A DNA stretch of 48,643 bases from NCBI GenBank assembly GCA_045648505.1, contig JAZROD010000038.1, positions 1 to 48,643 on the forward strand, read 5' to 3'. This document shows positions 31,587 to 40,739 of this stretch, piece by piece. A model generated the notes under the pieces. That model was given only the letters and a program-made list of their open reading frames with translations, made no database searches and had not been told where the DNA came from. Numbering within the stretch: the stretch's first letter is position 1; each line of letters begins with the position of its first letter. Source of the stretch: RGIG8700 sp045648505. GTDB lineage: Bacteria > Bacillota > Clostridia > RGIG6154. A program made the position numbers and the translations under genes.

Positions 31587-32255
31587 ATGAAAATAGCAAT
31601 AGACGGACCATCAGGGGCAGGTAAAAGCACAATTGCAAAGGCAGTTGCTGCAAAGCTTGGCTACACTTATATTGATACAGGAGCAATGTATAGAGCAATC
31701 GGCCTTTTTACTATTGAAAAAGGTATAAATATTGAAAATGGTTGCGAAGATGTTAAGCCATATCTTGAGGATATTTCAATCGAGCTTGTTTATATTGATG
31801 GAACACAGCATGTTATCTTAAACGGTAAAGATGTGTCAGGGGAAATAAGAACTCCTGCAGTTTCATCTGCGGCTTCTAAGGTTGGTGCAATTGCATCTGT
31901 AAGAGTTAAGCTTGTTGATATGCAGAGAGAAATGGCAGAAAAAATTGATGTTATTATGGATGGAAGAGATATCGGTACAAATGTTCTTCCAAATGCAGAA
32001 ATTAAAATTTTCTTAACTGCATCTGATGTTAAAAGAGCAGAAAGAAGATATAAAGAACTGATTGAAAAAGGTCAGGATGTTAAGTTTGATGATGTTCTTG
32101 CAGATATGAGAGTAAGAGATAAAAACGACTCTGAAAGAAAAATATCACCACTTAAAAAAGCGGATGATGCCATAGAACTTGATACAAGCGAGCTTACACT
32201 TGAAGAATCAATGCAGGCAGTTAATGATATAATTTCAGAAAGAGTTGGTAAATAA
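31587..32255 (+). CDS. cmk: Cytidylate kinase
   Basis: Phosphorylates CMP and dCMP with ATP. The 222-aa protein has P-loop IDGPSGAGKST (4-14), the CMP-site motifs DTGAMYRAIG and IMDGRDIGT, and the SERKISPL lid end. Length is normal. AAGGAGG lies 8 nt before the ATG. The cmk-plsC-ispH-rpsA order is the standard Firmicutes arrangement. The 103-bp palindrome lies in its leader. Confidence 0.95.
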   Translation: MKIAIDGPSGAGKSTIAKAVAAKLGYTYIDTGAMYRAIGLFTIEKGINIENGCEDVKPYLEDISIELVYIDGTQHVILNGKDVSGEIRTPAVSSAASKVGAIASVRVKLVDMQREMAEKIDVIMDGRDIGTNVLPNAEIKIFLTASDVKRAERRYKELIEKGQDVKFDDVLADMRVRDKNDSERKISPLKKADDAIELDTSELTLEESMQAVNDIISERVGK

Positions 32256-32256
32256 T

Positions 32257-32826
32257 ATGCTTAAATTATTATATGCATGCTTAAGAGTGTTTTACAAAAC
32301 TGCATTCAGAATTGAAATAGAAGGTGCAGAAAAGTTTCCAAAAGATAAAGCAGCGGTTGTTATAGCAAATCATATGTCAGCTCACGACCCTATACTTTTG
32401 ATGGGACTTTTCCACGGAAGCATCAGCTTTATGGCAAAGGAAGAATTGTTCAGAAACAAGTTCCTTGCCTGGATTTTAAATAAAGTTGGAGCATTTCCTG
32501 TAAACAGAGCAGGTAATGACCTTAAAGCAATTAAACACGCTTTGAAAATTCTTAAAGACAATAGAATTTTAGGTATTTTCCCACAGGGAACAAGAATGTC
32601 ATCTGCAGAAGCTCAGCAGGCAAAAGGCGGTGCGGCATTTATGGCGATTAAAACAAAATCACCAATTATTCCTATTGCTATTAAAGGACAGTTTAAATTT
32701 GGTTCAAAAATCATTGTTAAGGTTTTTGATGAATATTCCACAGAAAATGCGGGTATGGAAAAAGAGGAAATGGAAAGAGTTTCAAATGAAGCTTTCTCTG
32801 TAATCTCAAACTATCTGGAGGCGTAA
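32257..32826 (+). CDS. plsC: 1-acylglycerol-3-phosphate acyltransferase
   Basis: Makes phosphatidic acid from lysophosphatidate at the membrane. The 189-aa protein has the catalytic H39-x4-D44 motif (NHMSAHDP) and the substrate motif FPQGTR. It has a short hydrophobic N-terminus. The ATG at 32257 is preferred over TTG 32245, which overlaps cmk. It ends exactly where ispH-rpsA begins. Confidence 0.92.
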   Translation: MLKLLYACLRVFYKTAFRIEIEGAEKFPKDKAAVVIANHMSAHDPILLMGLFHGSISFMAKEELFRNKFLAWILNKVGAFPVNRAGNDLKAIKHALKILKDNRILGIFPQGTRMSSAEAQQAKGGAAFMAIKTKSPIIPIAIKGQFKFGSKIIVKVFDEYSTENAGMEKEEMERVSNEAFSVISNYLEA

Positions 32827-34773
32827 ATGGAAATTGTACTGGCTAAAACCGCAGGATTTTGTTACGGGGTAAACCGTGCAGTAGAGCTTGCGGAAAATCG
32901 GAGAATTGATGATAAGAAAACTGTAACACTTGGTCCTTTGATACATAATCCAAGCGTGGTTGAAAATCTGAAAACAAAAGGGATATACTGCGTAAATGAA
33001 GCAGAAAATATCGAAAATGGCAGTCGTGTTATTGTAAGAACACACGGCGTAAGTAAAGAAATATTGAGCAAATTGCAAGGGAAAAACTGCGAAATTGTTG
33101 ATGCAACCTGCCCTTTTGTAAAAAAAATTCATAATTATGTTGAAAAATATTCAAAAACAAGTTATAATATAATAGTTACGGGTTATAAAAATCACCCTGA
33201 AGTGGACGGAATACTTGGTTGGTGCGAAAATGCATCGGTTGTATCCACTAAAGAAGAAGCAAAAGAACTTAACCTTGAAGGCAAAATTCTTGTTGTTTCG
33301 CAGACTACTTTTGAAAAAGAACTTTTTGAAGAAATAACTTCCGTTATCAAAGAAAAATATCCTGATGCGGAAATTATAGATACAATTTGTTCTGCCACCG
33401 CTGAAAGACAGGAAGAAACACTTTCTTTAAGCAAAGAATGTGATATGTTTATTGTAATCGGCGGAAAAAACAGTTCAAACACTAACAGACTTTATGATAT
33501 TGCATCAAAATACTGCAGAAAAGTTGTGTTGGTGGAAGATGCATCTGAAATAAATACAAAGGATTTTAAAGATGCACAAAAGATTGGTGTTACCGCAGGT
33601 GCTTCAACACCGGCGTACATAATAAAGGAGGTAATTCACATGTTAGAAGAAAAAGAATTAAATTTTGAGGAGGCTCTTGAGAACACTCTAAAACCATTAA
33701 ATACAGGGGATATTGTTAAAGGTACTATCATTAAGATTTCACCTAAAGAAGCAAGTGTAGATCTTGGTACAAAGCATGACGGTGTTATTCCGGCAGACCA
33801 GGTATCATTAGATCCTTTAGCTAAAATCGAAGATGTATTAAGTGTTGGACAGGAAGTTGAAGCTTTCGTTGTTCGTGTTAATGATAAAGACGGTTATGTT
33901 ACATTATCATTAAAGAAACTCCAGGCAAACGCTGCTCAGCAGAGAATTGTTGAAGCATTTGAAAATGGCGAAAATGTAACAGGTGTTGTTACAGAAATCG
34001 TTAACGGCGGTATGATTGCTTATGCATACGGTCAGAAAGTATTTATCCCTGGTAAACTCGCTTCATTAAAGAGAAATCAGGACTTAAATGAATTCCTTAA
34101 ACAGGAAGTTACATTCAGAATTATTGATATGGACAGAAGAAGACGCAAACTCGTTGGTTCTGTAAGAGTAATCCTTGCTGAAGAAAGAAAAGCTAAGCTT
34201 GAAGCTTTCTGGGCAGGTATTGAAGAAGGTAAAGAAGTTAAAGGTACAGTTAAATCTGTAACAAACTTCGGTGCTTTTGTTGATATCGGCGGAGTTGACG
34301 GTCTTGTTCATGTTTCAGAACTTTCATGGAACAGCTATCAGCATCCAAGTGAAATCGTTAAAGTAGGCGATGAACTTACAGTTAAAATCCTTTCTTTCGA
34401 TAAAGAAACAGGTAAAATTTCTCTTGGTTACAAGAAAGAAGAAGACAATCCATGGGTTAAAATTAAAGATGTTTGCAGCGAAGGTGATGTTGTTAAATGT
34501 AAAATCGTTAGACTTACACCATTCGGCGCATTCGCAGAAGTTATCCCAGGTATTGACGGCTTAATTCACATTTCTCAGATTGCTAACCGTAAAATCGGCA
34601 AACCTGCAGATGTTTTATCAGTAGGTGAAGAAGTTGAAGCTAAAGTTATTGAACTCAACTATGAAACAAAGAAAGTTGGTTTAAGCATCAGAGCTTTAAT
34701 TCAGGAAGAAGAACCTGTAGCAGAAGAAGTTGTTGAAGAAGCAACAGCAGTTGAAGAAACAACTGAAGAATAA
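32827..34773 (+). CDS. ispH-rpsA: Fused HMB-PP reductase (IspH) and ribosomal protein S1
   Basis: A 648-aa two-part protein. Residues 1-270 are IspH, the last MEP-pathway enzyme, with 4Fe-4S ligands C12, C95 and C188, HTHGV and SNTNR. Residues 272-648 carry four S1 OB domains (GDIVKGTII, GENVTGVVT, GKEVKGTVK and GDVVKCKIV starts) and an acidic tail. This fusion is known in Clostridia. A near-perfect AAGGAGG (33625-33631) lies 8 nt before in-frame Met272 (33640). Free S1 can therefore probably be made from the same mRNA. It ends at a hairpin. Confidence 0.93.
   Translation: MEIVLAKTAGFCYGVNRAVELAENRRIDDKKTVTLGPLIHNPSVVENLKTKGIYCVNEAENIENGSRVIVRTHGVSKEILSKLQGKNCEIVDATCPFVKKIHNYVEKYSKTSYNIIVTGYKNHPEVDGILGWCENASVVSTKEEAKELNLEGKILVVSQTTFEKELFEEITSVIKEKYPDAEIIDTICSATAERQEETLSLSKECDMFIVIGGKNSSNTNRLYDIASKYCRKVVLVEDASEINTKDFKDAQKIGVTAGASTPAYIIKEVIHMLEEKELNFEEALENTLKPLNTGDIVKGTIIKISPKEASVDLGTKHDGVIPADQVSLDPLAKIEDVLSVGQEVEAFVVRVNDKDGYVTLSLKKLQANAAQQRIVEAFENGENVTGVVTEIVNGGMIAYAYGQKVFIPGKLASLKRNQDLNEFLKQEVTFRIIDMDRRRRKLVGSVRVILAEERKAKLEAFWAGIEEGKEVKGTVKSVTNFGAFVDIGGVDGLVHVSELSWNSYQHPSEIVKVGDELTVKILSFDKETGKISLGYKKEEDNPWVKIKDVCSEGDVVKCKIVRLTPFGAFAEVIPGIDGLIHISQIANRKIGKPADVLSVGEEVEAKVIELNYETKKVGLSIRALIQEEEPVAEEVVEEATAVEETTEE
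33625..33642 (+). promoter_or_regulatory. Internal ribosome binding site and start for free S1 protein
   Basis: AAGGAGG (33625-33631), 8 nt, then ATG (33640-33642), in frame with ispH-rpsA at codon 272, exactly at the join between the two parts. Codon choice after it shifts to that of strongly expressed genes. Confidence 0.65.
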
Positions 34774-34786
34774 TTAAAACTAAAAA

Positions 34787-34818
34787 GTGTGGGGTGGGGT
34801 TTATACCCCTCTCCACAT
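34787..34818 (+). terminator. Hairpin after ispH-rpsA
   Basis: An 11-bp G-rich/C-rich stem with one mismatch and one G-T pair (34789-34799 with 34806-34816) and a 6-nt loop. No T-run follows, so it may be an RNA end protector or Rho-assisted stop rather than a classic terminator. lon begins 22 nt later. Confidence 0.5.
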
Positions 34819-34840
34819 TATATTTATAACGGAGTAAAAA

Positions 34841-37144
34841 ATGAGTGACATTAGTTTACCTTTAATAGCGTTAAGAGGATTAGTTGTTTTTCCGGGTATG
34901 ACAATTCAGTTTGATGCAGTTAGAGAAAAATCCATTAACGCCCTTAAAAAAGCTATGGAAAGCAACCAGATGGTGGTTTTCTGTGCCCAGAAGGATGCAG
35001 ATAAAGAAAAAATTACCGTTTCGGATATACATAAAACAGGAACAATTTCAAGAGTAAAACAAGTAGTTAAAGTAAGTGAAAAAGTATATCGTGTTATTGC
35101 CGAAGGAATAAACAGAGCTTATGTTTCTGAAATGCTTTCGGGCAGTGAATATTTTACTTGTATTGCATCCTACATAACAGATATAAATAACGATGAAAGC
35201 GATGTGGAAATTGCCGCTCTTTGCAGAAAGGCAAGAAATCTTTATATTGAATATATGGATTACACAAAAAAATATATCAAATCTCCACAGGCAGTTTTAA
35301 ACATATCAAAACCATCAGCAGTGTCTGATGTTATTTGCAGTACCTTAAATGTTACAACAGATGAGCTTCAGAAGCTTCTTGAAGAAACAGATGTTAAAAA
35401 ACGTCTTGAAACATTGATTGTAACTCTTACAAAAGAAATCAACATATTTGCGTATGAGAAAGTTATAGATAAAAATGTCAGTGAAAGCATTGACAAAAAT
35501 CAGAAAGATTATTATTTAAGAGAAAAGCTTAAAGTTATTAAAGACGAGCTTGGTATGGGCTTTGATGCAAATGAAGACGAAGCAGAGCTTGAAGATAAAA
35601 TCAAAGCACTTAACCTTGAAAGTCAGTACGAAGAAGAGCTTTTAAACGAAGCAAAAAAACTTAATTATGTGGGACCTATGTCACAGGAATATGGTGTGCT
35701 TAAAACCCATCTTGACACAGTTTTAAAGCTTCCTTTTAATACAGAATATTCAGAATTCAAATCTTTTGAAGAAGCGGAAACCTTTTTGAATGAATCTCAT
35801 TTCGGAATGGTTAAAGTTAAAGAAAGAATACTTGATAATTTAGCTGCAAGAATATTTAACAACCAATACAGTGGCAATATTATTTGCCTTGCAGGTCCTC
35901 CGGGAGTTGGTAAAACATCAATTGCAAATTCTGTTGCACAGGCTCTTGGAAGAAAGTTTGTTAAAATTTCTCTTGGCGGGGTTAAAGATGAAAGTGAAAT
36001 AAGAGGTCACAGAAAAACCTATGTGGGTGCAATGCCCGGCAAGGTTGCTTCTGCATACATAAGAGCCAAGTGCAATAACCCTGTATTTCTGCTTGATGAA
36101 ATTGATAAGCTCAGCAGTGATTACAAGGGTGACCCTACATCTGCACTTTTAGAGGTTCTTGACCCTGAACAGAATAAAATTTTCACAGATAATTATATTT
36201 CAATACCATTTGATTTATCAAAAACATTGTTTATAGCAACTGCAAATGACCTTTCGGAAATTCCATATCCTCTTCGTGACAGAATGGATATTATTGAGCT
36301 TGAAAGCTATACAGTTCCCGAAAAGTTAAGCATTGCAAAAGATTATCTTATTCCTAAACAGCTTAAAGCCCATAAATTAAAAGGCCTTAAGCTTTCTGAT
36401 GCAGTTATTCTTAAAATAATTGAAGACTACACAAGAGAAGCAGGGGTAAGACAACTTGAAAGATGCATTTCAACAATCTGCAATAAAACCATAAGAGAAC
36501 TTCTTAAAGACAAGAAGCTTTCTGTTAGTCTTAAAAATCTTGAAGATTTGCTTGGCAAACCTTTCACAAAAGATGATGATGGCAAATTAAAGGCTGAAGT
36601 TGGTATTGTAAACGGACTTGCCTGGACAATGTTTGGCGGAGATGTGCTGAAGGTTGAAGCAGGTGCAGTTCCGGGTGCAGGAAAGGTTGATGTTACAGGT
36701 AACCTTGGTGAAGTGATGAAGGAATCTGTAAATTTAAGCTTGTCAGTTGTTAAAGCACTTATGCCAAAGCTTAATACAGACGAAGAATTCTTCAAAAAGA
36801 ACGACCTTCATATTCATTTTCCTGAAGGTGCAGTTCCTAAAGACGGTCCTTCTGCGGGTATCACAATTACAACTGCAATAGTGTCTGCAATAACAGGCAG
36901 AAAACCAAAAGCAAAGCTTGCTATGACAGGTGAAATAACCTTAAACGGCTCTGTACTTGCAATCGGCGGTGTAAGAGAAAAACTGCTTGCCGCAAAAAGA
37001 AAGAATATTACTGATGTAATTGTTCCTGCATCTAACAGAAAAGATGTAGAAGAATATGAAAAGCAGGGCGTTAAGTTTGAACTTAACATTCACTATGTTA
37101 AAAATATAGAAGAGGTGCTTAAAACAGCACTTAACAAGGAGTAA
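34841..37144 (+). CDS. lon: ATP-dependent protease LonA
   Basis: A 767-aa cytosolic AAA+ protease for damaged and regulatory proteins. The N-terminal LON domain (1-200) and coiled region are followed by Walker A GPPGVGKTS (near 354-362) and Walker B VFLLDEIDK. The protease domain has the Ser-Lys dyad S671 (in KDGPSAG) and K714, at the spacing of 43 seen in E. coli Lon. ACGGAG precedes the ATG. engB follows 3 nt after the stop, the usual lonA-ysxC pair of Firmicutes. Confidence 0.96.
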   Translation: MSDISLPLIALRGLVVFPGMTIQFDAVREKSINALKKAMESNQMVVFCAQKDADKEKITVSDIHKTGTISRVKQVVKVSEKVYRVIAEGINRAYVSEMLSGSEYFTCIASYITDINNDESDVEIAALCRKARNLYIEYMDYTKKYIKSPQAVLNISKPSAVSDVICSTLNVTTDELQKLLEETDVKKRLETLIVTLTKEINIFAYEKVIDKNVSESIDKNQKDYYLREKLKVIKDELGMGFDANEDEAELEDKIKALNLESQYEEELLNEAKKLNYVGPMSQEYGVLKTHLDTVLKLPFNTEYSEFKSFEEAETFLNESHFGMVKVKERILDNLAARIFNNQYSGNIICLAGPPGVGKTSIANSVAQALGRKFVKISLGGVKDESEIRGHRKTYVGAMPGKVASAYIRAKCNNPVFLLDEIDKLSSDYKGDPTSALLEVLDPEQNKIFTDNYISIPFDLSKTLFIATANDLSEIPYPLRDRMDIIELESYTVPEKLSIAKDYLIPKQLKAHKLKGLKLSDAVILKIIEDYTREAGVRQLERCISTICNKTIRELLKDKKLSVSLKNLEDLLGKPFTKDDDGKLKAEVGIVNGLAWTMFGGDVLKVEAGAVPGAGKVDVTGNLGEVMKESVNLSLSVVKALMPKLNTDEEFFKKNDLHIHFPEGAVPKDGPSAGITITTAIVSAITGRKPKAKLAMTGEITLNGSVLAIGGVREKLLAAKRKNITDVIVPASNRKDVEEYEKQGVKFELNIHYVKNIEEVLKTALNKE

Positions 37145-37147
37145 ATT

Positions 37148-37729
37148 ATGAATCTTCATAATGCAGAATTTATTATTTCGGCAGTTTCGGACAGACAGTA
37201 TCCAAAGGGTGAATTGCCTGAACTTGCTATGGTTGGCAGATCTAATGTGGGCAAATCATCACTTATAAATAAAATATTAAACCGCAAAAATTTTGCAAGA
37301 GTAAGCTCAAAGCCGGGTAAAACAACAACCATTAACTTTTATTCAATTGATAAAAAGCTTATGCTTGTTGACCTTCCGGGTTACGGCTATGCAAAAGTAT
37401 CCAAAAAAGAAAAAGAAAAGTGGGGCGGAATGATTGAGTTCTACCTGAAATCAAGGGATTGTATGAAAGCGATTTTCCTTCTGGTGGATTCACGCCACGA
37501 GCCTTCTGAAGACGATATTATAATGCTTAAATGGATAAGAGCATACTCAAAGAATTTCTATGTTGTGGCAACAAAATCAGATAAGCTCAAACCTTCGCAG
37601 AAAGCAGAGTGTCTTGATAAAATCAAAGAAATTATGATTGTGGATGATGAGCATTTTATTCCGTTTTCTTCCGAAACAGGGGAAGGAAAGGACAGAATTC
37701 TTGCCATTCTTGAAAATTTAGCAATATAA
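37148..37729 (+). CDS. engB: Ribosome biogenesis GTPase EngB (YsxC/YihA)
   Basis: A 193-aa small GTPase needed for 50S subunit assembly. G1 is GRSNVGKSS (30-38), G2 KPGKTTT, G3 DLPGYGYAK and G4 TKSDK, and G5 is FSSETG. It is coupled to lon (3-nt gap, AAGGAG at the lon end). Confidence 0.95.
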   Translation: MNLHNAEFIISAVSDRQYPKGELPELAMVGRSNVGKSSLINKILNRKNFARVSSKPGKTTTINFYSIDKKLMLVDLPGYGYAKVSKKEKEKWGGMIEFYLKSRDCMKAIFLLVDSRHEPSEDDIIMLKWIRAYSKNFYVVATKSDKLKPSQKAECLDKIKEIMIVDDEHFIPFSSETGEGKDRILAILENLAI

Positions 37730-37741
37730 TCTTGTTTATTT

Positions 37742-37769
37742 TTGCAAAGTATGTTAAAATAATTAGAAT
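37742..37769 (+). promoter_or_regulatory. Candidate promoter of hisS-tyrS
   Basis: TTGCAA (37742-37747), 16 nt, TAGAAT (37764-37769), 28 nt before the hisS ATG. No T-box leader is present; the gap is too short. Confidence 0.5.
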
Positions 37770-37796
37770 GTAAATTTTTTATAAAGAGGACTAGCT

Positions 37797-39056
37797 ATGA
37801 AAGATATTAAAATTCTTGCGCCTAAAGGCACACATGATGTGTTGCCTGATGAATCATATATTTGGCAGGATATTGAAAGCAAAATGATGGCAATCTGCAG
37901 AAATTTCGGTTATAACGAAATCAGATTTCCAACATTTGAGCACACAGAACTTTTTAACAGAGGTGTAGGTGATACAACTGATGTTGTGCAGAAAGAAATG
38001 TATACCTTTAATGATAAGGGAGACAGAAGTATCACATTAAGACCTGAAGGTACAGCTTCAACTGTAAGAAGCTTTATTGAACACAGCCTTTACGGTCAGG
38101 CACTTCCTGCAAAAATGTGCTATCTTATTTCATGCTTCAGATATGAAAGACCACAGGCAGGCAGATTCAGAGAGTTCAGACAGTTTGGTGTTGAAAACTT
38201 CGGCAGTAATTCGGCATATACTGATGCAGAAGTTATTACACTTGCTATGGAACTTTTATCATCTGCAGGTGTTAAAGGTCTTAAACTTTATATAAACTCA
38301 ATCGGTTGTGTTGAGTGCAGAAAAAAATATAACGAAGTTTTAAAGAACTTCCTTAACAGTAAAAAAGAGAGCCTTTGCGGTCTTTGTATGGACAGAATTG
38401 ACAGAAATCCACTTCGTGTTCTTGACTGTAAAAATAAAGATTGTCAGGTAATTCTTGAGGATGCACCAACAGTTGACAGTGTTCTTTGCGATGATTGTGT
38501 TAAGCATTTTGATACTCTTAAAACCGCATTGACAGAGCTTGGTCTTGACTTTGAAGTTGATACAGGACTTGTAAGAGGTCTTGATTACTATACAAAAACT
38601 GTTTTTGAAATCAAATCAGAAGACCTTGGTGCGCAGTCAACAGTTTGTGGTGGCGGAAGATATGACGGTCTTATTGAACAGCTTGGCGGTCCTTCAACAC
38701 CTGGTATCGGCTTCTCTATTGGTCTTGAAAGACTTATCAGCATTGTGCAGAAGCAAAACACAGTTTCAGCAGAAAAACCTGCTCCGAAGCTTTATATTGC
38801 ATCAATGGGTGAAGCGGCAACCGCACTTGCATTCAAGTGTGTAACTGCATTAAGAAAAAACAATGTATCTGCAGAATTTGACCATCTTGGAAAATCTGTA
38901 AAAGCACAGATGAAATATGCGGATAAAATCGGTGCAAAATTCTCAATGGTACTTGGTGACGATGAAATTGCACAGATGAAAGCAAAATGCAAGAATATGG
39001 AAACAGGCGAAAGCTTTGATATAGACATCAATGAACTTGCAAAAGGAAACTTTTAA
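37797..39056 (+). CDS. hisS: Histidine-tRNA ligase
   Basis: A 419-aa class II synthetase. Motif 1 (PTFEHTELFNRGVGDTTD), motif 2 (RYERPQAGRFREF), the histidine loop LVRGLDYYT and motif 3 (GIGFSIGLERL) are all present, followed by the anticodon-binding domain. An insertion with two CxxC pairs (about 176-240: CVECRKK, CGLC, CKNKDC, CDDC) may bind zinc. GAGGA precedes the ATG. tyrS follows 20 nt later. Confidence 0.95.
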   Translation: MKDIKILAPKGTHDVLPDESYIWQDIESKMMAICRNFGYNEIRFPTFEHTELFNRGVGDTTDVVQKEMYTFNDKGDRSITLRPEGTASTVRSFIEHSLYGQALPAKMCYLISCFRYERPQAGRFREFRQFGVENFGSNSAYTDAEVITLAMELLSSAGVKGLKLYINSIGCVECRKKYNEVLKNFLNSKKESLCGLCMDRIDRNPLRVLDCKNKDCQVILEDAPTVDSVLCDDCVKHFDTLKTALTELGLDFEVDTGLVRGLDYYTKTVFEIKSEDLGAQSTVCGGGRYDGLIEQLGGPSTPGIGFSIGLERLISIVQKQNTVSAEKPAPKLYIASMGEAATALAFKCVTALRKNNVSAEFDHLGKSVKAQMKYADKIGAKFSMVLGDDEIAQMKAKCKNMETGESFDIDINELAKGNF

Positions 39057-39076
39057 TTAGTGAAGGAGTTATACTT

Positions 39077-40294
39077 ATGAGTAAATTTGAAGAATTGCGT
39101 GCAAGAGGTATGCTTGCGCAGATGACAAATGAAGAAAAAATAAAGGAACTTGTTGATAATGGTAAAGCAACATTTTATGTTGGTTTTGACCCTACTGCAG
39201 ACAGCCTTCATGTTGGCCATCTTTTGGTTATGATTGCCATGAAACACCTTCAGGATGCGGGCAACAAGGTTATCGCTCTTATCGGTGGCGGTACTGTTAT
39301 GGTTGGTGACCCAACAGGTAAAACTGATATGAGAAGAATTATGGGCAGACCTGAAATTGAGGCGAACTGCGCAAAATTCAAAGAACAGCTTTCAAGATTT
39401 ATTGACTTTTCTGACGGAAAAGCAATTATGGTAGATAACGGCGACTGGCTCTTAAAACTCAATTATATTGAATTTTTAAGAGAAATCGGTGTTCACTTCT
39501 CTGTAAACGAAATGCTTCGTGCAAAATGCTTCCAGACAAGACTTGAAAAGGGTCTTTCATTTATTGAATTCAACTATATGCTTATGCAGAGCTACGACTT
39601 CTTACAGCTCAACAGAGAATACGGTTGTAACCTTGAAGTGGGCGGAGATGACCAGTGGTCAAATATTTTAGGCGGTATTGACCTTGTAAGAAAATTCCAG
39701 GGTAAAGAAGTTTATGGTCTTACAATGCAGCTCCTTACAACATCTGAAGGTAAGAAAATGGGTAAAACAGAAAAGGGTGCACTCTGGCTTGATGCAGAAA
39801 AATGCACACCTTATGAATTCTATCAGTACTGGAGAAATGTTGCAGATAACGATGTTAATAAGCTTATTAAAATCTTCACATTCCTTCCTGTAGAAGAACT
39901 CAAAAAATACGAAAGCTATGAAGGTGCTCAGCTTAACGAAGTTAAAGCTATTCTTGCTTATGAAATCACAAAAATCGTTCACGGTGAAGAAGAAGCAAAC
40001 AAGGCAAAAGCGGCTGCAGAAGCATTATTCTCAAAAGGTGCTGCAGATGCCAATGCTCCAACTATCACTATTTCAAAGGCAGACCTTGAAAAGCCTCTTA
40101 TTGACATCCTTGCAGAAGGAAAAGCTATTCCATCTAAAGGTGAAGGCAGAAGACTTATTCAGCAGGGTGGCGTTTATGCAAACGATGTTCGTGTTGAAGC
40201 TATTGATTTCAGACTTACAGAAGCAGATTTTGAAAACGGTGAACCTATTGTAAGAGTAGGTAAAAAGAAACACTATAAAATTGTAATAGAATAA
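39077..40294 (+). CDS. tyrS: Tyrosine-tRNA ligase
   Basis: A 405-aa class I synthetase. The HIGH motif is HVGH (45-48) and the KMSKS motif is KMGKT (about 230-234). The C-terminal S4 domain (about 340-405) binds tRNA. The KMGKT form and length match the TyrZ-like branch. AAGGAG precedes the ATG. It ends the hisS-tyrS unit at a strong terminator. Confidence 0.94.
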   Translation: MSKFEELRARGMLAQMTNEEKIKELVDNGKATFYVGFDPTADSLHVGHLLVMIAMKHLQDAGNKVIALIGGGTVMVGDPTGKTDMRRIMGRPEIEANCAKFKEQLSRFIDFSDGKAIMVDNGDWLLKLNYIEFLREIGVHFSVNEMLRAKCFQTRLEKGLSFIEFNYMLMQSYDFLQLNREYGCNLEVGGDDQWSNILGGIDLVRKFQGKEVYGLTMQLLTTSEGKKMGKTEKGALWLDAEKCTPYEFYQYWRNVADNDVNKLIKIFTFLPVEELKKYESYEGAQLNEVKAILAYEITKIVHGEEEANKAKAAAEALFSKGAADANAPTITISKADLEKPLIDILAEGKAIPSKGEGRRLIQQGGVYANDVRVEAIDFRLTEADFENGEPIVRVGKKKHYKIVIE

Positions 40295-40319
40295 CAAAAA
40301 ATGTGCAATCTCACATGAG

Positions 40320-40348
40320 AAGTGTCCTTAGGGACACTTTCTTTTTTC
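40320..40348 (+). terminator. Terminator of hisS-tyrS
   Basis: An 8-bp stem AAGTGTCC/GGACACTT (40320-40327 with 40332-40339) with a 4-nt loop, then TCTTTTTTC. A small ATGTG/CACAT hairpin precedes it. Confidence 0.8.
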
Positions 40349-40360
40349 TAAAATTTAAAT

Positions 40361-40587
40361 ACACCAACCGTTTGGTTGGTGTACTTAAATGATATTCTCG
40401 CGTTTGCTCAAACGATATTTTCGCTTTGCGAAAACGATATTACTGCGTAGCGATATGATATTAATTAACTCCCGAAGGGAATATCGCTGTGCAATGCACA
40501 ATATCGCATCGAAGATATATCGTTGATTTTGTCAGAAATTAATATCGTTGCATAGTGTTATTTAGAACACTATGCACAATATGGGGT
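40361..40587. repeat. Hairpin array with CGATAT / ATATCG linkers
   Basis: Part of the 445-nt gene-free gap 40295-40739. It starts with a 9-bp hairpin (40361-40369 with 40374-40382) and ends with a 10-bp hairpin (GCATAGTGTT/AACACTATGC, near 40550-40575). Between them are small hairpins of different sequence, such as CGTTT/AAACG, TTTTCGC/GCGAAAA, TCCC/GGGA and TGTGC/GCACA. The left half has CGATAT between hairpins and the right half has ATATCG, so the linkers are arranged as a mirror. There is no ORF. This is not a CRISPR array. Confidence 0.65.
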
Positions 40588-40691
40588 TGCACTTTTATCA
40601 TATTCAGGAAAAAATATGTTAAATTCGCACAAATTTCATAAAAATATAATGATTTTATTTTATATAAAGTATAGCTTTTTGTATATATTTG

Positions 40692-40700
40692 TGATATAAT
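40692..40700 (+). promoter_or_regulatory. Extended -10 promoter of the hydrogenase cluster
   Basis: TGATATAAT (TGn plus a perfect TATAAT at 40695-40700) lies 40 nt before the first hydrogenase gene. The -35 region is poor (TAGCTT at 17-nt spacing). The stretch 40588-40690 is very AT-rich with no other clear signal. Confidence 0.55.
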
Positions 40701-40739
40701 GTCAGGTGTTAATGCAATTATTAAAAAGGGGGCATAAAA

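Noticed and set aside
37730..37796. T-box leader before hisS
   Set aside because: Only 67 nt lie between engB and hisS and a promoter occupies them; no T-box core sequence is present.
40361..40587. CRISPR-like array
   Set aside because: Linkers are only about 6 nt, reversed between halves, and the variable parts are hairpins; no repeat of 23-40 nt and no cas genes.
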